Shown piece after piece: positions 11,901 to 23,900 of a DNA stretch of 64,000 bases. The notes beneath the pieces were generated by a model that saw nothing but the letters and a program-made list of their open reading frames with translations, made no database searches and was not told where the DNA came from. Every line of letters starts with the position of its first letter. Positions within the stretch are counted from its first letter, which is position 1. This stretch comes from Channa striata. Its lineage: Eukaryota; Chordata; Actinopteri; Anabantiformes; Channidae. The DNA lies in contig CM065170.1 of NCBI GenBank assembly GCA_033026295.1, positions 35,831,586-35,895,585 on the forward strand, given 5' to 3'. Made by a program: the position numbers and the translations under genes.

Positions 11901-14900
11901 AGAGGGAGGATGAGGAGTTGTTGGATGGTGAGGATAAAGAGCAGAGGAGGAGCAGCAGAGAATCGTTTCTGAAGATCACAGTGAACTTCCTGAGGAGGAT
12001 GAAGCAGGAGGAGCTGGCTGACTGTCTGCACAGCAGTAAGACGATTTAAGGATGTAACACGATGCAAAAATGGAACATTTATCTCAATAGATTGAACGTA
12101 GAGTTAAAATGGAATAGGATAAAGTTCAATAGCAGGGCCAAATCTCAAACTCTTGCATTTCTGTCATATGTCTGTACCTATGTGCATTAGATTTTTTTTG
12201 GTGCACAACACCTCATATTCAGGTTCCAACAACTTTATTCATCCCAGAGATAAATTTATTTGCTTTGTTACTGCTGCTTTGTTGTTCAAAAGAAAGAAAA
12301 GAACCCCAACAGGAAGAAGAACCACGTAACAGAAAAGCAACAAACTTACACATTCACTGATAATAAAGAACATCTAGAAGTTTACGATAACCTTCTGTGG
12401 TATGCAAAGCAGTGAATGAACGGTGATGATAACATGACATAGATAATAACGATGGTTGTGAGGAAGAGTGGTTATGATAAAGGTGATAGTTTTAGTCCTA
12501 GTTCCAGTCACCCTAAACCTTCCAAAAGGGGGGATGATTTGTACAGTTTAATGGCCACTGGAAATGGAGCTCAGTTGTGCCCTTGGTAGTGATCAGTTTC
12601 TGGCTGAACCTGCTCCTCTGGCCAGTCAGGAAACTATGTAGTGGATAGGAGATATTATTCAGGATTGAGAAGAGTTTAGAAAGCATCCTGAAATTCATTT
12701 ATTCAATTTTTTTCAATTCAATTCAACTTTATTTATATAGGGCCAATTTACAACAAGGTAATCTCAAGGCACTTTACATAATAATACAAAATTACATAAT
12801 AAAGTCAAGACTATACAAACATTTAAAGAAAACCCAACAAATCCCCCTTGAGCAAGCCATAGGCAAAGGTGGAGAGGAAAAACTCCCTTTAACGGAAGAA
12901 ACCTCCAGCAGAACCAGGCTCAGGGTGGGCGGCCATCTGCCTTGACCGGTCAGGGTGAGTGGAAAGTGGAAAGAGAAAAGAACAGAGCAACGAAAGCAAC
13001 AACAAAACAATGGGCAGGTTAGTGGGACCAGTAGCTGCACACTGGAGGACACACAGCGCCAAATCCGGGGACACCTGAGGACAGGGACAGAGAGAGGGAG
13101 ACAGAGAGGGAGAAAGACGACTATGGGACAAAGAAGATACAGAGTTAATGTCATACAGTGGTGACATGTGGGGTGAGAGGGAAGAGAGGGAAGAGAATAG
13201 GAAAGTGGCTCAGTGCAGAGTCCCCCAGCAGTCTAAGCCTAGAGCAGCATGACTATAACCAACTATAAGCTTTATCAGAGAGGAAAGTTTTGAGCCTAGT
13301 CTTAAAAGTAGAGAGGGTGTCTGCTTCCTGAATCTGGACTGGGAGCTGGTTCCACAGGAGAGGAGCTTGATAGCTAAAGGCTCTGCCTCCCATTCTATTT
13401 TTGGAAATTCTGGGAACCATAAGTAGGCCTGCATTTTGGGACCGAAGTGGTCTAGTAGGATAATATGTTACTAGGAGATCTTTTAGGTATGATGGAGCTT
13501 GACCGTTTAGAGCTTTATAGGTAAGAAGAAATTCTCTTCTACATTAAATGGAAGCCAATGGAGAGAAGCTAATGAAGGTGAAATATGATCTCTCTTACCA
13601 ATCCCAGTCAGTAATCTTGCTGCAGCATTTTGGATTAATTGAAGGCTTTCTTGAGAGTTACTGGGGCAGCCTGAAAGTAGAGAATTACTAATTATATGTT
13701 ATCAGTCCTGTATGTCTTTTACACATGCTTGTAGTTTGATTAATTGATTTGTTTCATCAGGTTTCATAGATAGATATAACTGCGTGTCATCAGCGTATCA
13801 GTGAAAATTTAGTGTTTTCTAATAATGTTGCCAAGGGGAGACATATATAGAGTAAATAGTATTGGTCCTAACACAGAGCCTTGTGGAACTCCATAACTAA
13901 CTTTTTTGTATGTGGAAGATTCATTATTAACATGAACAAATTGGAATCTATCTGATAGATAAGATTTAAACCAATTCAGTGCAGTTCCTTTAATTCCAAT
14001 AACATGTTCTAGTCTCTGTAATAATATTCTGTGATCAATGGTGTCAAATGCAGCACTAAGATCTAGCAGAACTAGTATAGAGACAAGTCCCTTATCTGAA
14101 GCCAGAAGAAGATCGTTGATGACTTTATTAATCAACAAGTTTTTCCACAGCGCTTTCTGTGCTATGAACTCTAAATCTTGACTGAAATTCTTCTAACAAG
14201 TCGTTTCTGCGCAAATGGTCACATAATTGCTTTGCAACTACTTTTTCAAGTATTTTAGAAATAAAGGGGAGAGTGGATATTGGTCTGTAATTGGCTAAGA
14301 CACCTGGATCCAGACCAGTTTTTTTAAGTAGAGGTTTGATTACAGCTACCTTATAGGCCTTTGGTACATATCCTGTTTGTAAAGATAGATTAATGATATC
14401 TAAAACGAACGTGTCTAATAAGGGTAGCGCATCTTTGAGCAGTCTAACTGGAATAAGGTCTAGCAGACATGTTGTTGGTTTAGATGCCATAATAGTTGAA
14501 GTTAACTCAGCAAGGTCTATGGGCACAAAGCAGTCTAAAAGGGACTGAGGACTTACTGATGATTCTAATTCTGTTGTATTTGTGGGGAGGTCTGGTGAAT
14601 TTTATTTCTAATAGCTATGATTTTGTTTGTGAAGAAGGTCATGAAGTCATTGCTGCATAGCGTTGAGGGAATACTAGTCTCAACTGAACTGTGACTCTTA
14701 GTCAGCCTGGATACAGTGCTGAAAAGAAACATGGGGTTGTTCTTGTTTTCCTCTATTAGTGATGAATAATATGCTGTTCTGGCTTTACGGAGGCTAATTT
14801 GTAAAAGTATAAACTCTTTCTCCAGGCTAACCGTGATTCTTGTGAATGAGTGTAACGCCACTTCCTTTCTAGTTTTCGTGACGCCTGCTTTAAATCACTG

Positions 14901-17900
14901 GTTTGCAAGCTATTTATCATTTCACTTAACAATTCACTTAACAATTTTGTGAAGTTTGTGTTGGTCTAACCCATAAAATCAAAATAAAATACACTTATAT
15001 TTGTGGCTGTAATGTGACAAAATGCGGAAAAGTTCAAGGTGTATGAATACCTCAGCAACCCAAACATGGTAAAATATCATAAAGCAGCATTTTCTGTCAC
15101 TATGCTATTAAAATCTTTGAGACATACTTTCATCTACTCATCTCTTGTGCAGAGAAATCACTTATTTCCATTGCGGGGAACATTTCTGAGTTCCAATTAT
15201 ACTGGGATGGCTTTTAGCAACGTCCCCAGTACCCAATGCTTCTCCAGAACCCCCCACAAAACCCCCAGAGGAACACACTAATAAGCCTTTTCTAAGTCCG
15301 CAAAACACAAGTAGATGGAATGGGCATAATGTCATGACCCCTGTAGTAGTCTTGTAAGGGTCTTGTGGATCTAAGTTTCAACAATCGGTAAAAGCCTCCT
15401 TTCTAAAAACCCTGGCATAGACGTTGTGCAGTTGCCCCAGTAACTGGAGCACACCATCCTGTCTCCTTTTTAATAAGGGGGGCCACCAGTTTGCCATTCT
15501 ACAGGCACTGTACCCATCCTCCGTGGGACACTGATCGAGCGTGTCAACCAAGATAGCCTGACAATGTCTAGATCCTTCAGCATCTCAGGGTAAACCTCAT
15601 ACATACCTGGTAACTTGCCCCCAAGGAGTTCTTTAACTAACTCACACCTCTACCAGTGAGATGGAGGAAGCTTCTCCCAAGTCTTTAGACTCAGAGGGCA
15701 TGTCGTTTAAGTTCAAGAATTCTTTAAAGGCTTCCACCTTCCAAAGATATCCTCTCTTCAAGTAAGTTCTATTCTTGTGATGACTTCAGCCTGGGCAAAT
15801 CTCTGCTTATCCTTTATGAGGCTTCCAGTGCTTTGGCAAAACTTCTTGAGGCCAAATGAAAGCCCTTCTCCAAAGCCACCCCAATCTCTTCCCACACCCG
15901 AGTTTTTCCATCTACAACCAACACAGCCTTTCTGGCCTGCTGGTACTTGCCTGGGCCAACCATGTATGAAAGGCCTGTTTTCTTGGTTTTTACTGTGCAG
16001 CAATTACAATTACAATTCTGTAATAGCATAAAAATTTTAATTGTTCAGAGGTACTAGTACTTTATATTACAGATTACAATCCAGACTTCTTGTCTACAAA
16101 TGAGCATTAATAATTTTGGTCTTTGACATTTTCAAATCAATTAAACCAAAGACGTCTGAAAAGACCAATCAGAAGAGTTTTGCAAATACTTTGAGACTGT
16201 GTTATAAATAAGACGACATGATAGAAGTGACCATTTTCTTAAACAGATCTGTAAAACTAACTATTATTTCGCAATTTAATCATTAATGTAATTTATTGTG
16301 CTTTCCTTCAGAAAATCCTGCTCCAGTTTGTCAACATAAACTCAAATCTCACCTGAAGCAGAAGTTCCAGTGTGTGTTTGAGGGCATCACTAAAGCAGGA
16401 AACCCAACCCTTCTGAACCAGATCTACACAGAGCTCTACATCACAGAGGGAGGAACTGGAGAGGTCAATGATGAACATGAGGTCAGACAGATTGAAACAG
16501 CATCCAAGAAACCAAACAGACCAGAAACAACAATCAGACGAGAAGACATCTTTAAAGCTTCACCTGGAAGATATCGACGAATCAGAACAGTGATGACAAA
16601 GGGAGTGGCTGGCATTGGGAAAACAGTCCTAACACAGAAGTTCACTCTGGACTGGGCTGTGGGCAAAGCCAACCAGGACATACAGTTCACATTTCCACTG
16701 ACTTTCAGAGAGCTGAATGTGCTGAAGGAGAAAAAGTTCAGCTTGGTGCAACTTGTTCAGCGCTTCTTTCCTGAAGCCAAAAGAATCTGCAAGTTTGAAG
16801 AGTTCCAGGTTGTGTTCATCTTTGATGGTCTGGATGAGTGTCGACTTCCTCTGGACTTTGACAACAATGAGATCCTGACTGATGTCACAGAGTCCACCTC
16901 AGTGGATGTGCTGATGACAAACCTCATCAGGGGGAACCTGCTTCCCTCTGCTCGCCTCTGGATAACCACACGACCTGCAGCAGCCAATCAGATCCCTCCT
17001 GAGTGTGTTGACATGGTGACAGAGGTCAGAGGGTTTACTGACCCACAGAAGGAGGAGTACTTCAGGAAGAGATTCAGAGATGAGGAGCAGGCCAGCAGAA
17101 TCATCTCCCACATCAAGACATCACGAAGCCTCCACATCATGTGCCACATCCCAGTCTTCTGCTGGATCACTGCTACAGTTCTGGAGGATGTGCTGAAAAC
17201 CAGAGAGGGAGGGGAGCTGCCCAAGACCCTGACTCAGATGTACATCCACTTTCTGGTGGTTCAGTCCAAAGTGAAGAACTTCAAGTATGATGGAGGAGCT
17301 GAGACAGATCCACACTGGAGTCCAGAGAGCAGGAAGATGATTGAGTCTCTGGGAAAACTGGCTTTTGATCAGCTGCAGAAAGGAAACCTGATCTTCTATG
17401 AATCCGACCTGACAGAGTGTGGCATCGATATCACAGCAGCCTCAGTTTACTCAGGAGTGTTCACACAGATCTTTAAAGAAGAGAGAGGACTGTACCAGGA
17501 CAAGGTGTTCTGCTTCGTCCATCTGAGTGTTCAGGAGTTTCTGGCTGCTCTTCATGTCCATCTGACATTCAGCAACTCTGGAGTCAATCTGATGTCAGAA
17601 GAACAGTCAACATCACAGAAGTCTGAAACAAGGACAGATGAAACTGCACAGACAAATTTCCACAACAGTGCTGTAGACAAGGCTTTACAGAGTCCCAATG
17701 GACACCTGGACTTGTTACTCCGTTTCTTGTTGGGCCTTTCACTGCAGACCAATCAAAGTCTCCTGCAGGGACTATTAAGAGAAACAGAAAGTGGTTCAGA
17801 GACCAATCAAGAAAAAATCCAGTACATAAAGAGGAAGATAGAAGAATCACCCTCTGCAGAGAAAAGCATCAACCTGTTCCACTGTCTTAATGAACTGAAC

Positions 17901-20900
17901 GATCGTTCACTACTGGAGGAAATCCAACATTACTTGAGATCAGGAAGACTCACCACAGATAAACTGTCTCCTGGCCAGTGGTCAGCTCTGGTCTTCATCT
18001 TACTGTCATCAGAGGAAGATCTGGATGTGTTTGACCTCAAAAAATTTTCTGCTTCAGACGGGGCTCTACTGAGGCTGCTGCCAGTGGTCAAATCTTCTAA
18101 GAAAGCCATGTAAGTAAACAGATAGTAGCACCATTAGACTTTTGGCAGCAGTTATTGTTTTATTAGAATAAATAATTAAGCCATTTATGATTGTCTTATA
18201 TAAGCTTTATTTCCTCTCCAGAGAAAAAAGCTTTGTCAGTAAAGAGATACAGAAAAAATAAGCACACTACTGTTTAACCAGAATTTAAAAAAAAAAAATG
18301 AAATCAACATCGAAAATAACGAACTCAACATCTTCTTATACAATTTTTATTTTTTTTTTTAGACTGAGTGGCTGTAACCTCTCAAAGAGAAGCTGTGAAG
18401 CTCTATCCTCAGCTCTCACCTACCAGGCCCCTAGTCTGAGAGAACTTGACCTGAGTAACAACGACCTGCAGGATTCAGGAGTGAAGCTGCTCTGTGCTGG
18501 ACTGAAGAGTCCACAGTGTACACTGAAAAGTCTCAGGTTAGCTTTGGAAAAAAAATAGTAGGCAGGAAAATATGTATGCCAAATATTGCTGCGACCATCA
18601 CAGACATAATGAGTGTATGAATATATTATTTTGTGTGGTAGAGATGTTTTTTTTTTGTGTAGTATAAGACTCCTGACATTCCTGGAAGGCTTTCTAGGGA
18701 AAATCACTGAAGACTTAATGTTGATGCTGATGTTGTGTCAAATGTCCGGCTGGGAACACTAGAACTTCTGTCTTGGAGAATTGGAGTTGAAGTGTCTTTG
18801 TCTCAACCAAGCCGAGATGTCAAAGAGACAGGTGAACATGCGTGATGAGATAGTGGAGTCATCCGGTGGAAAGGACAGAAAAAACATGCGTGTCGTTAGC
18901 ATAGCAGTGATAGGAAAAGCCTTGTATATAGGTGGTAGCCCAAGGATGTAGTATGGATAGAAAAAAGGAAGAGGACCAAGAACCGAGCCCCGTGTCACAC
19001 CGGTGGACAGGCTTGAAGGTTCACAATGTCAAAGGATGCAGATAGATCGAGTGTGATTAAGACGGAAGTCTGAGCTTTTGTAACCTGCAGGGATTCCACG
19101 ATCATCAGTGGTGCAGAGAGAAAACAAAAATAGAAGAAAAGCGGGTCTCTAATTCTCAACAAGGGAAGCGTTGAGAAAATTAAATGGGCGTAATCTTGGC
19201 CGGGTTTAATGACGTGGGGATGGTGCTTGTACTTCCTCTACCTTTTTGCTGTGCTTCACCTTCACCGCTTGTCCTAGTCATCAATACACGTCAGGTGTAG
19301 TTTGTCAAGTCAACTTTATTTCTAAAGCACTTTGGTCAGTCTTTGCTGTTTTCTAAAGTGCTTAACAATTAAAATAGAATATTAAAATGTATTTTAAAAG
19401 TACAATAGCAGTAAAATATGCCAAAGATATATATAAATAAAAGCGAACAATAGCAATATACAGTGGGGGAAAAAATTATTTGAACCCCAGCTGATTTTGT
19501 AAGTTTGCCCACTAACAAAGAAATGATCAGTCTATAATTTCTATGGTAGGTTTATTTGAACAGTGAGAGACCACAATGACAAAAAAATCCAGAAAAATGC
19601 GTTTCAAAAAAAGTTATAAATTAATTTGCATTTCCATGAAAGAAATAAGTATTTGATCCCTTTGAAAAACGTGTTTTAGTACTTGGTGGCAAAACCTTTG
19701 TTGGCAATCACAGAGGTCAGCCGTTTCTTGTAGTTGGCCACAAGGTTTGCACACATCTCAGGGGGGGGTTTTGGCCCACTCCTCTTTGCAGATCCTCTCC
19801 AAGTCATTAATGTTTCGTGGCTGATGTTTGGCAACTCGAACCTTCAGCTCACTCCACAGATTTTTTATGGGATTAAGGTCTGGAGACTGACTAGGCCACT
19901 CCATGACCTTAATATGCTTCTTCTTGAGCCAATCCTTTGTTGCCTTGGCCGTGTCATGCTGGAATACCCAACCACGACCCATTTTCAGTGCCCTGACTGA
20001 GGGAAGGAGGTTCTCACCCAACATTTGACGGTACATGGCCCCATCCATCCTCCCGTTGATGCGGTGCAATTGTCCTGTCCCGTTGGCAGAAAAACACCCG
20101 CAAAGCATAATGTTTCCACCTCCATATTTGACGGTGGGGACAGTGTTTTTGGAGTCATAGGCAGCATTCCTCCTCCTCCAAACACGGCGAGTTGAGTTGA
20201 TGCCAAAGAGCTCAATTTTGGTCCCATCTGACCACAACACTTTCACCCAGTCTTTCTCTGAATCAGTCAGATGTTCAGTGGCAAACTTCAAACGGGCCTG
20301 TAGATGGGCTTTCTTGAGCAGGGGGACCTTGCGGGCACAGCAGGATTTCAGTCCTTCACGGTGTAGTGTGTTACCAATTGTTTTTTTGGTGACTATGGTC
20401 CCAGCTGCCTTGAGATCATTGACAAGTTCCTCCCGAGTACTTCTGGGCTGATTCCTCACCGTTCTCATTATCATTGAAACTCCACGAGGTGAGATCTTGC
20501 ATGGAGCTCCAGATCGAGGGAGATTGGCAGTTAATTTATGTTTCTTCCATTTGCGAATAATTACACCAACTGTTGTCACCTTCTCACCCAGCTGCTTGGC
20601 GATGGTCTTTTAGCCCATTCCAGCCTTGTGTAGGTCCATAATCTTGACCCTGACATCCTTGGAAAGCTCTTTGGTCTTGGCCATGGTGAAGAGTTTGGAA
20701 TCTGGATTGATTGATTTCTTCTGTGAACAGGTCTCTTTTATACAGGTAATGAGCTGAGAGGGCTGCCAATGTCAGCTCGTTACCTGTATAAGATCCACCT
20801 GGGAGCTAGAGATCTTGCTGACGGATATGGGATCAAATACTTATTTCCTTCATGGAAATGCAAATTAATTTATAACTCTTTTTGAAACGCATTTTTATGG

Positions 20901-23900
20901 ATTTTTTTTGTCATTGTTGTCTCTCACTGTTCAAATAAACCTACCATTGAAATTATAGACTGATCATTTCTTTGTTAGTGGACAAACTTATAAAATCAGC
21001 TGGGGTTCAAATAATTTTTTCCCTCACTGTATATAAATTAAAATACATATATCTACTACTACTACTCTTTCGGCTTTTCCCATCAGGGGTCGCCACAGCG
21101 AATCATCCGTTTCCACCTCACTCTATCCTGAGCATCTTCCTCTCTGACACCAGCTAACCTCATATCCTCTGTTAGCATATCCATATATCTCCTCTTTGGT
21201 CGTCCTCTCGCCCTCTTGCCTGGCAGCTCCATCTCTAACATCCTTCTACCAATATATTCACTATCCCTCCTCTGCAAATGTCCAAACCATCTCTGTCTGG
21301 CCTCTCTGACTTTGTTGCTGTCTTACTACGACTGACCTTCATCCCTCTTCTTTCCAGAGCAAACCTCCACCTCTCCAGCTGTTCCTCCATCTGCTCTCTA
21401 CTTTCGCTGCAAATTACAATGTCATCTGCAAACATCATTGTCCAGGGAGATTTCTGTCTGATCTCATCTGGCAACCTGTCCATCAGCATAGCAAACAAGA
21501 AGGGACTCAAAGCTGATCCTTGGTGTAGTCCCACCTCCACCTTGAACTCCTCTGTCTGACCTACGGGACATCTCACCACCGTCATGCTCCTCTCATACAT
21601 GTCCTGGACTACTCTGACGTACTTCTCTGCCACTCCCGACATCCTCATACAGTACCACAGCTCCTCCCTCGGCACCCTGTCATACGCCTTCTCTAAATCC
21701 ACAAAGACACAATGCAGCTCCTTCTGACCATCTCTGTACTTTTCCATCAACAACCTCAAAGCGAAAATGGCATCAGTGGTGCTCTTACGGGGCATGAATC
21801 CATACTGCTGCTCACAAATCTCCACCTCCTTCCTAAGCCTGGCCTCCACTACTTTCCCACAGCTTCATTATGTGGCTCATCAGCTTTATCCCTCTGTAGT
21901 TGCTACAGTTCTGCGTGTCACCCTTGTTCTTAAAGATCGGCATCAGAACGCTTCTCCTCCATTCCTCAGGCATCTTCTCACTCTCTAAAATCCTGTTAAA
22001 CAGAACTGTCAGAAACTTCACTGCTGTCTCTCCTAGACACTTCCACACCTCCACAGGTACGTCATCAGGACCAACAGCCTTTCTGCTCTTCATCCTTTTC
22101 AGAGCCTTCCTCACCTCATCCTTTCTAATCTCTGCTATTTCCTGCTCCACAACATCTACATCTTCCTCCCTTCTTTCCCTGTCATTTTCCTCATTCATCA
22201 GTTCCTCAAAATACTCCTTCCATCTTCTCTGCACACTGTCCTGACTTGTTAGCACCTTTCCATCTCTGTCTTTAATCACCCTTATCTGTTGTACATCTTT
22301 CCCATCCCTATCTCTTGTCTGGCTATCCTGTACAAGTCCTTCTCTCCTTCCTTCCTGTCTAACCTGTCATACAGCGTATCATAAGCTTTCTGTTTGGCCT
22401 TTGCCACCTCCCTCTTCACTCTGCGCTGCACTTCCTTGTACTCCTGTCTACTTTCCTCAGTCCTTTCTACATACCACTTCCTTTTAGCTAACCTCTTCCT
22501 CTGGATGCAGTCCTGTACTTCCTTATTCCACCACCAAGTGTCTTTATCTTCTTTCCTCTCTCCAGATGACACACCAAGCACCTTCCTACCTGTTTCCCTA
22601 ATTACCTCTGCTGTAGTTTCCCAGTCATCTGGAAGCTCTTCCTGACCACCCAAAGCCTGTCTCAACTTGAATTTTCTTCAAGTTTCTTCATTCTTTAGCT
22701 TCCACTACTTGGTCTTCTTTTCTGACTTTCCTCTCTTCTTCTTCCTGACCACCAGAGTCATCTTACACACCACCATGCGATGCTGTCCGGCTACACTCTT
22801 GCCTGCCATCACTTTACAGTCACTAACCTCCTAGAATATAGTCCACCTGTGTACTCCTACCTCCACTCTTGTATGTCACTCTGTGTTCCACTCTTTTCTG
22901 GAAGTAAGTGTTGAATACTGCCATTTCCATCCTCTTAGCAAAGTCCACAACCATCTGTCCTTCTGGATTCCTTTCCTTTACACCAAACGTGCCCATCACC
23001 TCCTCATCACCTCTGTTCCCCTCACCAACATGCCCATTGAAGTCTGCTCCAACAACTACTCTCTCTCCTCTGGTGATACTCTCTACAACCTCATCAAACT
23101 CACTCCAGAATCTCTCCTCCTCCTCTAACTCACAGCCAACTTGTGGATCATACCCACTGACTATGTTCACCATAACCCCTTCAATTTCTAGCTTTAGGCT
23201 CATCACCCTGTTGGGGACTCTTTTCACCTCTAGAACATTGTTCACAAACTCCCTCTTCAGGATCACTCCTACTCTGTTTCTCTTCCTATCCACACCATGG
23301 TAGAACAGTTTGTAACCTCCTCCAATACTACATGCTTTGCTGCCCTTCCACCTCTTCTTCTGCGCACACAGTACATCTACCTTCCTTCTCTCCATCATGT
23401 CTGCCAGCTCTCTACCTTTCCCTGTCATTGAGCCAACGTGAAGAGTCCCTACTCTCAGATCTAAGCTTCTGCCTTTCCCCTTCTCTCTCTGACCACGAAC
23501 CCTTCTGCCTCCTCTCCTTCTTCGACCAACAGTAGTCCAATTTCCACCGGCACCCTGTAGGTTAACAGCACTGGTGGAGGTCTTTGTTAACCCGGGCCTC
23601 GACCGATCTGGTATGAAGGTGGAATGGATGACTCACATGGTTGTGCTTGCAAGTTTTACGCCGGATACCCTTCCTGATGCAACCCTCTCTTTTTATCCGG
23701 GCTTGGGACCGACACAGAAGTTACTGGCTTGCAACCCCTGTGGCTAGATTAAATTAAAATACATATATGTTAAAATTAAAATACAATAAAATAGTGTAAA
23801 CAACTGCTTATGCTGGGTCAAAAGCTAAGCAGAAAAAGTGAGTTTTACGTTTTCATTTAAAAGCAGACAGTGCCTTCACTGCTGCTTCCATGTATTTCTG

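Noticed and set aside
12792..13167. Minus-strand frames rich in Cys, Leu and Ser, also at 43073-43457
   Set aside because: They lie in the 3' untranslated part of the L2 LINE and recur only because the repeat does.
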